Notes under the pieces: model-generated
Databases searched by the model: none
Told to the model about the DNA's origin: nothing
The model's input: only the letters and a program-made list of their open reading frames with translations
Shown: positions 1 to 5,262 of the stretch, one piece after another
Layout: each line of letters opens with the position of its first letter
Position numbering within the stretch: position 1 is the first letter of the stretch
Made by a program: the position numbers and the translations under genes
NCBI GenBank assembly: GCA_031282945.1
Contig: JAITCX010000121.1
Coordinates: 1 to 5,262 of the forward strand
Origin: Elusimicrobiota bacterium
GTDB lineage: Bacteria; Elusimicrobiota; Endomicrobiia; Endomicrobiales; Endomicrobiaceae
Direction of reading: 5' to 3'
Length of the DNA stretch: 5,262 bases

Positions 1-192
1 AATCTCGGCGCTAAAATGCAATGCATCAGAAGCCGAACCGCCGTTTCCGCAAATGAGGGTTTTTGCGCCGTTTTTATAAGTCTGTTCTATTTTTTGACAT
101 ATTTTATAAATTGCATCTATTTGCGTATCGCAAAGCATAGACTGTTTTGCTTGCAAGCTAGATTGTATTAATTCTTCTATAACTTCTTTCAC
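1..192 (-). CDS. gmhA: Phosphoheptose isomerase, N-terminal part (cut by window edge)
   Basis: Sedoheptulose 7-phosphate isomerase converts sedoheptulose 7-phosphate to D-glycero-manno-heptose 7-phosphate, the first step toward the ADP-heptose used in the LPS inner core; it is a cytosolic SIS-domain enzyme. The visible 64 residues start at a GTG (192-190). They show an N-terminal helical part (about residues 1-40) and then the sugar-phosphate-binding loop CGNGGSASDALHF (48-60). His59 and Glu63 match the metal-binding His/Glu pair of E. coli GmhA (H61/E65), which argues against the related SIS protein DiaA. The GTG is chosen because it follows a good AAAGGAG site, there is an in-frame TGA upstream, and the length to the conserved loop fits the family. 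The gene follows accC after 75 nt and is probably cotranscribed with it. Roughly two thirds of the usual ~190 residues lie outside the window. Confidence 0.88.
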   Translation of the reverse strand, partial: MKEVIEELIQSSLQAKQSMLCDTQIDAIYKICQKIEQTYKNGAKTLICGNGGSASDALHFSAEI

Positions 193-197
193 TCTAT

Positions 198-204
198 CTC
201 CTTT
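198..204 (-). promoter_or_regulatory. Ribosome-binding site of gmhA, fixes the GTG start
   Basis: AAAGGAG lies 5 nt before the GTG at 192-190. No ATG is available in this frame between the upstream TGA and this point, so this site is the main support for a GTG start. Confidence 0.75.
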
Positions 205-267
205 TATAAAATAAAATCATCTTAAAAATTCCAAATTTTGCTTTTTGGCAATGCATTTAAAATATCC

Positions 268-1623
268 TTACTCCTGTGTTTTATAAATATATTTTTGCAA
301 AAAGTCCGTTGTCACAACGCCCGATTTAAACTCTTCATTTTCCATAATTTTTATATGCAAAGGGGCGGTCGTCTTTATATTTTGCGTCTCAACTTCTTTT
401 AAAGCGCGCGACATTCTGCTTATTGCATCGTCTCTATCAGGCGACAAAACTATAATTTTTGCTATCAAACTATCATAATAAGGCGGAATTGTATAACCGC
501 TAAAAACATGAGTGTCAACTCTCACCCCGGGACCGCCGGGAAAATATGTCGTGCCGAGAAGTCCGGGAGACGGAATAAAATTTGCATCGGGATCTTCTGC
601 ATTTATTCTGCATTCTATTGCATGCCCCAAAATTTTTATTCTATCCGAATGCACTGAAAGCTTATACCCGCTTGCAAGTTTTATTTGTTCTTTAACTAAA
701 TCCAATCCTGTTATAACTTCCGTTACGGGATGTTCAACTTGTATTCTGGTATTCATTTCCATAAAATAAAAATTGCCTTTTTTGTCAACCAAAAATTCCA
801 CTGTTCCCACAGTGACATAATTTACAGCTTTTGCGGCTTTCCTCGCCGCCCTGCCCATTGTTTTCCTCAACTTTGGATTTATAAAAGGCGAGGGGCTTTC
901 CTCTAAGAGTTTTTGGTGGCGGCGCTGTATAGAACAATCCCTCTCGGGCAAATACGCCACATTGCCAAACTTATCGCCTAAAATTTGAAATTCTATATGA
1001 CGCGGTTCCTCTATATATTTTTCCATATAGACTTCATCATTGGAAAAATTTGCTTTCGCTTCGCTTTGAGCAAGCATTATTGCATCTTTCAACTCGTCCT
1101 CAACATGCACAATGCGCATGCCTTTTCCGCCGCCGCCGGCTGTGGCTTTAATTATTACGGGATATCCAATTTTTTTTGCAAGGCTTGCAATTTTTGGATC
1201 CTGCGCATCTATCGCTCCATCAGATCCGGGCACAACAGGCACGCCTGCTTTTTTCATCAAAGATATCGCGGCAATTTTGTCGCCCATTTGCTCAATAGAT
1301 TCTTTGCTCGGACCTATAAAATGCAAACCGCAAGCATGGCAGACCTCGGCAAAATAAGTATTCTCCGCCAAAAAACCATAGCCCGGATGAATTGCATCTG
1401 CCCCAGAAATTTCCGCCGCCGCCATAATGCTGGGTATATTCAAATAACTTTCTGTAGCGGGAGCGGGTCCAATGCAAATAGCTTCATCTGCAAATTTTAC
1501 ATGCAGACAGTCTCTGTCCACATCAGAATGTACAGCTACCGTTTTTATTCCCATCTCTTTACAAGCTCTAATAATTCTACAAGCTATTTCGCCTCTATTT
1601 GCAATCAATATTTTTTTAAACAT
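268..1623 (-). CDS. accC: Biotin carboxylase, acetyl-CoA carboxylase subunit
   Basis: ATP-dependent carboxylation of the biotin carried by AccB, using bicarbonate; the first half-reaction of acetyl-CoA carboxylase and the entry to fatty acid synthesis, in the cytosol. The 451 residues match the usual ~450 of stand-alone AccC, end to end. The N-terminal domain begins with FKKILIANRGEIACRI (2-17). The ATP-grasp domain has Lys116, Lys159, the glycine-rich loop TAGGGGKGMR (161-170), His209, Lys238 in RRHQKLLEE, and Glu276. The active-site run MEMNTRIQVEHP (288-299) supplies Glu289, Asn291, Arg293 and Glu297. Arg339 in ECRINAEDP is the expected biotin/bicarbonate-site arginine. All key residues are present. 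There is no fused biotinyl or carboxyltransferase domain, so this is not pyruvate or propionyl-CoA carboxylase. The start is conserved, with AAGGCGG (1631-1637) 7 nt upstream as a modest ribosome site. It lies 39 nt after accB. It contains the only Pro-Pro pair among the proteins seen here (380-381), a conserved feature of AccC. Confidence 0.97.
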   Translation of the reverse strand: MFKKILIANRGEIACRIIRACKEMGIKTVAVHSDVDRDCLHVKFADEAICIGPAPATESYLNIPSIMAAAEISGADAIHPGYGFLAENTYFAEVCHACGLHFIGPSKESIEQMGDKIAAISLMKKAGVPVVPGSDGAIDAQDPKIASLAKKIGYPVIIKATAGGGGKGMRIVHVEDELKDAIMLAQSEAKANFSNDEVYMEKYIEEPRHIEFQILGDKFGNVAYLPERDCSIQRRHQKLLEESPSPFINPKLRKTMGRAARKAAKAVNYVTVGTVEFLVDKKGNFYFMEMNTRIQVEHPVTEVITGLDLVKEQIKLASGYKLSVHSDRIKILGHAIECRINAEDPDANFIPSPGLLGTTYFPGGPGVRVDTHVFSGYTIPPYYDSLIAKIIVLSPDRDDAISRMSRALKEVETQNIKTTAPLHIKIMENEEFKSGVVTTDFLQKYIYKTQE

Positions 1624-1662
1624 CTCTCTACCGCCTTAATTTTGATTTTATATTTCTGCAAC

Positions 1663-2094
1663 TCATTTGCCGCTTGTATCAACCAAAAATAATTCCTGCC
1701 CCCATTCAACTTTTTGTCCGTCAGAAACCAACGCTTCAACTATCTCGCCTTTAACTTTTGAAATTACATCTTTAACAATTTTCATCGCCTCAACCTGTCC
1801 CACTTTTTGCCCAACTTTCACCTTTATTCCAACTTGCGCAAGCGAAGGTTTATCCTCGTCTGATTTCATTGAAAAAATCCCAACGCTTTCAGACTTGATA
1901 ACCGCAAGCGTTTTTTTAACTGCAGCGGCATTATCTACAACAACGGCGCCTTCAACAATAGGGGCTTCTCTTTTTACAATTTGCGATAAATCTTTTTTAA
2001 ATGAAACCGATCCATCCTCGCTTTTATAAACGAGTTCAGCCACATCTGTTTTTCTTAAAGATTTTAAAAATTCTTTAATTTCTTGAGCATTCAT
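1663..2094 (-). CDS. accB: Biotin carboxyl carrier protein of acetyl-CoA carboxylase
   Basis: Carries the biotin that shuttles CO2 from biotin carboxylase (AccC) to the carboxyltransferase (AccA/AccD, not in the window). At 143 residues it is a little shorter than E. coli BCCP (156). The N-terminal part (about 1-38, MNAQEIKEFLKSL...) matches the AccB helical region that binds AccC. An Ala/Val-rich linker (about 43-63) follows; it is not strongly Pro-rich. The biotinyl domain occupies about 68-140. The biotin-attachment motif is VEAMKIVKDV, with Lys105 as the site for BirA. The stretch SMKSDEDKPSLAQVG (75-89) fills the position of the 'thumb' loop that marks acetyl-CoA-carboxylase-type BCCPs. 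The ATG begins only 2 nt after the efp stop, and its ribosome site GAAAGGG (2102-2108) lies inside the last efp codons, so translation is probably coupled. It ends in TGA, 39 nt before accC. Confidence 0.96.
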   Translation of the reverse strand: MNAQEIKEFLKSLRKTDVAELVYKSEDGSVSFKKDLSQIVKREAPIVEGAVVVDNAAAVKKTLAVIKSESVGIFSMKSDEDKPSLAQVGIKVKVGQKVGQVEAMKIVKDVISKVKGEIVEALVSDGQKVEWGQELFLVDTSGK

Positions 2095-2096
2095 TT

Positions 2097-2654
2097 TTAT
2101 ACCCTTTCTACATATTCACCTGTTCTGGTGTCTACTTTTATTTTATCGCCCTCTTTAATAAAAAGCGGAACTTTTATATCGGCGCCCGTCTCAAGTTTTG
2201 CCATTTTAGTTAAATTTGAAACTGAATCGCCTTTTATGCCGGGCTCGGACTCAGCGATTGTCATTTCTATTATGGCGGGCATTTCAATGCCTATTAATTC
2301 CTGCTCTAAATAAACAGCGTCCACTTCAATATTTTCCTTCAAAAATTTCACAAGACCGCCGATAATTTCAGGAGCAACGCTTAGCTGTTCATAAGTGTTC
2401 ATATCCATAAAATTAAAGTTCTCACCCTCTTTATAGAGAAACTGTTTTTTCTGTCTTTTAACGCTCAACTGTTCAAATTTCTCCCCTGATTTAAAAGTTC
2501 TTTCAATTGTGCCGCCCTTTTTTAAATGTCTTAGTTTTACGCGCATTACCGCGCCGCCTTTTCCCGGCTTGTGATTTTGAAACCATGTAATTTGATAAGG
2601 TTCATTATCTACTAAAATATTCATGCCGTTTTTAAAATCTGATGTTGAAATCAT
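2097..2654 (-). CDS. efp: Translation elongation factor P
   Basis: Binds between the ribosomal P and E sites and speeds peptide bond formation at consecutive prolines. The 185 residues equal the family's usual length, with three domains: a KOW-like N-terminal domain (about 1-63) and two OB-fold domains (about 65-126 and 127-185). The tip loop HKPGKGGAVMRVKLR (28-42) puts Lys32 at the position that is modified in many bacteria (Lys34 in E. coli). It is a lysine, not the arginine of the EarP-rhamnosylated type. The modifying enzyme, if any, is not in the window. The C-terminus GDKIKVDTRTGEYVERV is the classic EF-P signature. The start is conserved; AGGAG (2664-2668) lies 9 nt upstream and overlaps the TAG stop of the peptidase gene, 12 nt away. 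It is followed by accB after 2 nt. Confidence 0.97.
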   Translation of the reverse strand: MISTSDFKNGMNILVDNEPYQITWFQNHKPGKGGAVMRVKLRHLKKGGTIERTFKSGEKFEQLSVKRQKKQFLYKEGENFNFMDMNTYEQLSVAPEIIGGLVKFLKENIEVDAVYLEQELIGIEMPAIIEMTIAESEPGIKGDSVSNLTKMAKLETGADIKVPLFIKEGDKIKVDTRTGEYVERV

Positions 2655-2666
2655 TTTTATTCTCTC

Positions 2667-3797
2667 CTAAAATTTATAGGGCGCATTGGTCAATAATTTG
2701 CACCCGTCTTTTGTAATAACTACTGTATCCTCTATTCTTATTCCAAACTTTCCGTCAAAATATATTCCGGGCTCAACGGTCACAACCATCGCCTCTTGGA
2801 GTTTCCCCTGCGCTCTGGGCGCCAAATACGGATCTTCATGGATATCTATGCCCACGCCATGACCTAAACCATGAATAAAATATTTGGCATCCGCGCCAAA
2901 AGAATTCCGAGCCGCAAAATCCACGTCTGCAGCCTTTACGCCGGCGCGCGCTTTTTGGATTGCAAGTTCTTGTGCGGTTTGCACTTTGAGATAAGCCTCA
3001 TTAAATTCTTTCTCATCCACAATAACTTTAGCGTTGGGCGTATCGTCTTTTATATAGTATGTGCGAGTCAAATCCGAGCAGTATCCCAAATATTTGCATC
3101 CTATATCCATAAGCAAAACGGAGTTTGCGCAAACCGCCGCCTGCGAACTTGTATGGTGGGGGTTTGCAGAATTTGCGCCGCTTGCAATGATGAGCGAAAA
3201 GCTCGGTTCAGTTTTATACTTTGCAAAAATCTCCAAAATTTTATAATGCACATCCAGCTCTGTAATATTTTTGGACAAATTAGATTTCACAAAACTGACA
3301 GCTTCTTGGCAGGTTTGGCTGACTATTTCGCATGCCTGTTTAATCAAACTCAATTCTTGTTCATCTTTAACCATACGCATATTTTTTAAAACGCCGCTCT
3401 TTAATTTAATTTCAATCGGCGCATCTTTTTGCGCGCTCAATGCGGCTTGTATCGTCTGATAGAGATCCACATCTAAGCTAGCCTTATCCAAAACAAAACT
3501 TTTCTTTTCATGTTTATTTAAAAGTTCAACAAGGGTTTGCGAAAAAGTTTTTGGATATGCCGCTTCAATAATTTCTGCACAATTTCCAAAATGACCGCGC
3601 AATTGTTCTTTGATCATTTGCGAGCAGATAACATAAAATTTATCGTCTATAATTAAAAACCAAAACCCGCTAAAATTCGCTTTAGCAATATAAAATAATT
3701 CCTGCGGGGAAAGCAGTAAAAAAGAATCTTGACCATGCTCAATTTTTAAACGCCGGCTTGCATTTTGTAAATGGTCAAGTAAATTTGAATATTGCAT
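2667..3797 (-). CDS. M24-family Xaa-Pro peptidase (aminopeptidase P / prolidase type)
   Basis: Dinuclear-metal peptidase that is expected to cleave Xaa-Pro bonds in peptides or dipeptides in the cytosol; no signal peptide is visible. It has 376 residues. A creatinase-like N-terminal domain covers about 1-135. The 'pita-bread' catalytic domain covers about 143-376. All five expected metal ligands are visible: Asp231 (LLMDIG), Asp242 (SDLTRT), His313 (HGLGHGVG), Glu342 (VTVEPGIY) and Glu356 (IRIEDTV). The catalytic histidines are His214 (ANPHHT) and His320 (DIHEDP). These features exclude creatinase and methionine aminopeptidase as the best fit. Whether it prefers dipeptides (PepQ) or longer peptides (PepP) cannot be read from the sequence, so no symbol is given. 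GAGGAG (3803-3808) lies 5 nt before the ATG, in the 13-nt gap after the porin gene. The adjacent efp makes a proline-related pairing that recurs in other bacteria. Confidence 0.92.
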   Translation of the reverse strand: MQYSNLLDHLQNASRRLKIEHGQDSFLLLSPQELFYIAKANFSGFWFLIIDDKFYVICSQMIKEQLRGHFGNCAEIIEAAYPKTFSQTLVELLNKHEKKSFVLDKASLDVDLYQTIQAALSAQKDAPIEIKLKSGVLKNMRMVKDEQELSLIKQACEIVSQTCQEAVSFVKSNLSKNITELDVHYKILEIFAKYKTEPSFSLIIASGANSANPHHTSSQAAVCANSVLLMDIGCKYLGYCSDLTRTYYIKDDTPNAKVIVDEKEFNEAYLKVQTAQELAIQKARAGVKAADVDFAARNSFGADAKYFIHGLGHGVGIDIHEDPYLAPRAQGKLQEAMVVTVEPGIYFDGKFGIRIEDTVVITKDGCKLLTNAPYKF

Positions 3798-3810
3798 ATT
3801 ATCTCCTCAA

Positions 3811-4989
3811 TTAAAATTCAACATGCATTCTCAGTGCATATTCAAAATAATTTTCTAAATCTGCAAAAGAAGACACATCATGATAGCTCACCGAAGGCGT
3901 GATAAAAACGAAAGTGGTGAGGCAGTATTTATAATAACCTTCCACAATTGAAATTTGAGGATTGCCGCTTAATGCATAAAGTTTTTGAATGCCGAAAGCT
4001 AAGCCAGCCCCGTCTAAAACGCGGTTCCAAAGGGCGCCGTCTGCGCCGATTCCAAAGCTGAAAGTTTGTTTAACGCTGAAGTTATTTATGGTGGAATATG
4101 GGAGGGTCTTTTCGTCTGAGACATTGCCGAAACGCAAGCCTAAACTGATGCCGTAAAGTATTTGCTGATCAAAGCTCATAGAAAAACCGCTCGGACCTTT
4201 ATCGGCTCCATCCAGCTTATCATTTGACAGCCAATATTTAAATCTGTAGTTTCCATTATCTAGCAATTTTAAATTTACTTCCGCTGCATTGTAGCCGTCG
4301 GCCTCAGGAGAATATTTTTTTCCTTTAACGACATGCCCAACTGGAACAGTTATTGTCCCGGTGCTTGTAACGAGGACGTCTCCATTTTGACCGTAAACTG
4401 TTACGGGATAAGTTTCATAATCGGTCACAAATGTGTCGGGGGCTTGGCCGATAGGACCGCTGTATCCATAACCGACTTCCAAAACTTCTGAGAAAGCATA
4501 GTCTGCGCTAAAGCCCCAAGCGTCCCCGCCGTCCGCTTGAAAAGGAATGCGGTCGCTTGTATCTTTTACAAAAACAGAATTTATAAATTGGCGCTGTTCA
4601 TCTCCCAAAACCAAATTATCGCCGCCCAGCGGAGCAAAACGTCCAACCACTACAAGCAGTTTCTCCAATATGGATTGGCTATACCAAATATCTGACAAAA
4701 TAACTTCTGGACTTGTATTTGCGCCGCCGACATTATCGCCGTTTCCCATTGCGATGGTCAAACTAAATTCTCCGCCCATATCAAATTTTTTATCTATTAT
4801 AAGCTGACCGCTAAATAACCCTTGGCTTGAGACGGAGGAATACGGCAAATCTTTATTTTCGGCGCTAAACTTTTTTACAAACAAATTTCCCAAAACTCCA
4901 ATTGTAACATCACCCACTTCCACAGCATGAGATAACGGCGCGCAGCTTAACAGCGCCGCCAATACAGAAGCAAACAAAACTTTTTTCAT
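3811..4989 (-). CDS. Outer-membrane beta-barrel protein, OprB-like porin candidate
   Basis: Likely a passive channel for small solutes, possibly sugars, in the outer membrane. Residues 1-22 form a Sec signal peptide (MKK, then a hydrophobic core, then SHA) with likely cleavage after Ala22. The mature part is rich in Gly, aromatic residues and alternating strands. The last residues, YALRMHVEF, have Leu386, Met388, Val390 and terminal Phe392, a typical BamA-recognised beta-signal. Two stretches recall OprB-family porins: SDIWYSQSILEKLLVVVGRF followed by QRQFINSVF (about 99-140), and VEGYYKYCLTTFVFITPSVSYH (349-370). Its 392 residues suit that family. This assignment comes from remembered pattern, so the barrel is firm but the substrate is not. 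Cys16 (LLSC) could be read as a weak lipobox, but the SHA site and barrel end favour signal peptidase I. It is the first gene of the apparent operon, with its promoter and a strong ribosome site just upstream. Confidence 0.72.
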   Translation of the reverse strand: MKKVLFASVLAALLSCAPLSHAVEVGDVTIGVLGNLFVKKFSAENKDLPYSSVSSQGLFSGQLIIDKKFDMGGEFSLTIAMGNGDNVGGANTSPEVILSDIWYSQSILEKLLVVVGRFAPLGGDNLVLGDEQRQFINSVFVKDTSDRIPFQADGGDAWGFSADYAFSEVLEVGYGYSGPIGQAPDTFVTDYETYPVTVYGQNGDVLVTSTGTITVPVGHVVKGKKYSPEADGYNAAEVNLKLLDNGNYRFKYWLSNDKLDGADKGPSGFSMSFDQQILYGISLGLRFGNVSDEKTLPYSTINNFSVKQTFSFGIGADGALWNRVLDGAGLAFGIQKLYALSGNPQISIVEGYYKYCLTTFVFITPSVSYHDVSSFADLENYFEYALRMHVEF

Positions 4990-4995
4990 CCATAT

Positions 4996-5002
4996 CTCCT
5001 TT
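4996..5002 (-). promoter_or_regulatory. Ribosome-binding site of the porin gene
   Basis: AAAGGAG with 6 nt before the ATG at 4989-4987. A second ATG at 4993-4991 lies closer to the site but in another frame, so the ATG that gives the MKK signal peptide is the start. Confidence 0.8.
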
Positions 5003-5013
5003 AATTATTACAG

Positions 5014-5048
5014 TGCAAACTAAAATTTTACACAAATGCAAGTTTGCA
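5014..5048. promoter_or_regulatory. Inverted TGCAA half-sites across the promoter (possible operator)
   Basis: TGCAAAC (5014-5020) and GTTTGCA (5042-5048) are perfect 7-bp inverted copies that flank the -10 element. A third half-site, TGCAA (5037-5041), forms a compact palindrome TGCAA-GT-TTGCA (5037-5048) entirely within the -35/-10 spacer. The placement would suit a repressor, but no regulator is encoded here and chance palindromes are common in AT-rich DNA. Confidence 0.35.
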
Positions 5049-5054
5049 AGTCAA
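5025..5054 (-). promoter_or_regulatory. Sigma70-like promoter of the porin-led operon
   Basis: On the minus strand, TTGACT (5054-5049, 5 of 6 matches to TTGACA) and TAAAAT (5030-5025, 5 of 6 matches to TATAAT) are separated by 18 nt. A transcript starting about 7 nt further on, near 5018, would have a leader of roughly 29 nt containing the porin ribosome site. This is the best promoter seen in the window and would drive the porin and, by read-through, the following genes. It was found by eye and the start site is inferred. Confidence 0.62.
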
Positions 5055-5067
5055 TGCGAGCCGCATT
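5053..5067. repeat. 6-bp inverted repeat overlapping the -35 edge
   Basis: AATGCG and CGCATT are perfect inverted copies with a 3-nt loop (AGC). The left arm overlaps the last two bases of the -35 element. On the plus strand it runs into five Ts, but no plus-strand gene ends here, so a terminator role is unlikely. A protein-binding site is possible. Confidence 0.4.
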
Positions 5068-5071
5068 TTTA

Positions 5072-5096
5072 CTTCTCTTTTTTGCTAAAAGAGAAG
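5072..5096. repeat. Perfect 10-bp hairpin in repeat unit 1
   Basis: CTTCTCTTTT (5072-5081) and AAAAGAGAAG (5087-5096) are perfect inverted copies around a 5-nt loop (TTGCT). Neither strand shows a T run straight after the stem, so it is not a standard intrinsic terminator, although it could act on transcripts arriving from the gene beyond the right edge. Confidence 0.7.
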
Positions 5097-5152
5097 CAGA
5101 AAAACTAACGACACATGCAACTTACTTATTTCTTTGAAAAAAGGGACAGGAA

Positions 5153-5171
5153 TTTCTTTTGCCAAAAGAAA
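5153..5171. repeat. Perfect 8-bp hairpin in repeat unit 2
   Basis: TTTCTTTT (5153-5160) and AAAAGAAA (5164-5171) pair around a 3-nt loop (GCC). It occupies the position in its unit equivalent to the 10-bp hairpin of the first unit. Confidence 0.65.
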
Positions 5172-5200
5172 CAAAAACTTCTAAAGACACGTGCAACTTG

Positions 5201-5225
5201 CTTCTCTTTTCTGCAAAAGAAAAAC
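5201..5225. repeat. Degenerate hairpin in repeat unit 3
   Basis: CTTCTCTTTT (5201-5210) repeats the left arm of the first hairpin exactly. The right arm AAAAGAAAAA (5215-5224) pairs at 8 of 10 positions around a CTGC loop. The exact left-arm copy with a decayed right arm supports common descent with the 5072-5096 hairpin. Confidence 0.5.
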
Positions 5226-5262
5226 AGAAAAATATCGCTATTTAATTTATTTCTTTTTATTT

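Larger units (their letters stand above)
5036..5225. repeat. Degenerate tandem repeat, unit about 76-79 bp
   Basis: Three copies of an (A/G)TGCAA core start at 5036, 5115 and 5191, giving periods of 79 and 76 bp. The best pair is GACACATGCAACTTACTT (5110-5127) against GACACGTGCAACTTGCTT (5186-5203), 16 of 18 identical. After each core comes a pyrimidine-rich stretch, then GC and a purine-rich stretch that can fold back, then CAGAAAAA or a similar A-rich run. The first unit is the most diverged at its left end and merges with the porin promoter. The third may continue past the window. It resembles a dispersed intergenic repeat or a decayed duplication; its role is unknown. Confidence 0.55.

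Noticed and set aside
1..192. DiaA instead of GmhA
   Set aside because: The His59/Glu63 metal pair and the CGNGGSASDALHF loop fit GmhA better, and the gene sits with envelope genes. The missing C-terminus leaves a small doubt.
228..250. Possible terminator after accC (CCAAA...TTTGG hairpin followed by AATTTTT)
   Set aside because: The stem is only 5 bp with three A-T pairs and an 8-nt loop, and the alternative stem is all A-T. It is too weak to call in such AT-rich DNA.
985..1692. Long plus-strand open frame of 235 codons across accC
   Set aside because: It lies antisense to accC, whose full-length protein has every catalytic residue. The frame's protein is Cys/Phe/Ile/His-rich with no recognisable domain, as expected for an antisense shadow.
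2871..3389. Plus-strand open frame of 172 codons across the M24 peptidase
   Set aside because: Antisense to a gene with intact metal ligands; composition is low-complexity and no ribosome site or domain is evident.
5053..5070. Hairpin followed by five Ts read as a plus-strand terminator
   Set aside because: No plus-strand gene ends here, as the left side is the minus-strand porin start, and the stem is only 6 bp.
5072..5225. CRISPR-like array
   Set aside because: Units are degenerate, the whole ~77-bp unit repeats rather than a short exact repeat with unique spacers, and there are no cas genes.

Overview
The window is a gene-dense, leftward-transcribed (minus-strand) stretch of an AT-rich bacterial genome. 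It holds five complete genes and the start of a sixth. Reading in the direction of transcription, the order is: a secreted outer-membrane beta-barrel protein resembling OprB-type porins, an M24-family Xaa-Pro peptidase, elongation factor P (efp), biotin carboxyl carrier protein (accB), biotin carboxylase (accC), and the N-terminal third of a phosphoheptose isomerase (gmhA) that runs off the left edge. The gaps are 13, 12, 2, 39 and 75 nt. Every gene has a purine-rich ribosome-binding site, and no convincing terminator separates them, so a single operon read from a promoter near 5025-5054 is the simplest reading.

The organism is very probably a diderm (Gram-negative-type) bacterium. The porin has a Sec signal peptide and a C-terminal aromatic beta-signal ending in Phe, and GmhA makes the heptose precursor of the LPS inner core. 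The M24-efp-accB-accC neighbourhood is widespread in bacteria (Firmicutes have a related order) and does not fix the phylum. The low GC, compact genes and general sequence flavour would suit an Elusimicrobiota/Endomicrobium-like gut bacterium. That is an impression, not something the window proves.

Functionally, AccB and AccC are two of the four parts of acetyl-CoA carboxylase, which makes malonyl-CoA for fatty acids; the carboxyltransferase genes accA/accD are not here. EF-P rescues ribosomes at polyproline stretches, and the M24 peptidase next to it recycles proline-containing peptides. GmhA and the porin both serve the outer membrane, so the cluster mixes envelope building (lipid, LPS, porin) with translation and peptide recycling.

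The only non-coding stretch of note is 4990-5262, upstream of the porin. It has a good sigma70-like promoter with palindromes in and beside it. Beyond that lie about three degenerate repeat units of roughly 76-79 bp, each carrying an A/T-rich hairpin and a conserved TGCAA-containing core. This is the part least explained by ordinary annotation. I see no mobile element, CRISPR array, tRNA or rRNA, and no clear sign of a new multi-gene system; the coding part is essentially core metabolism.
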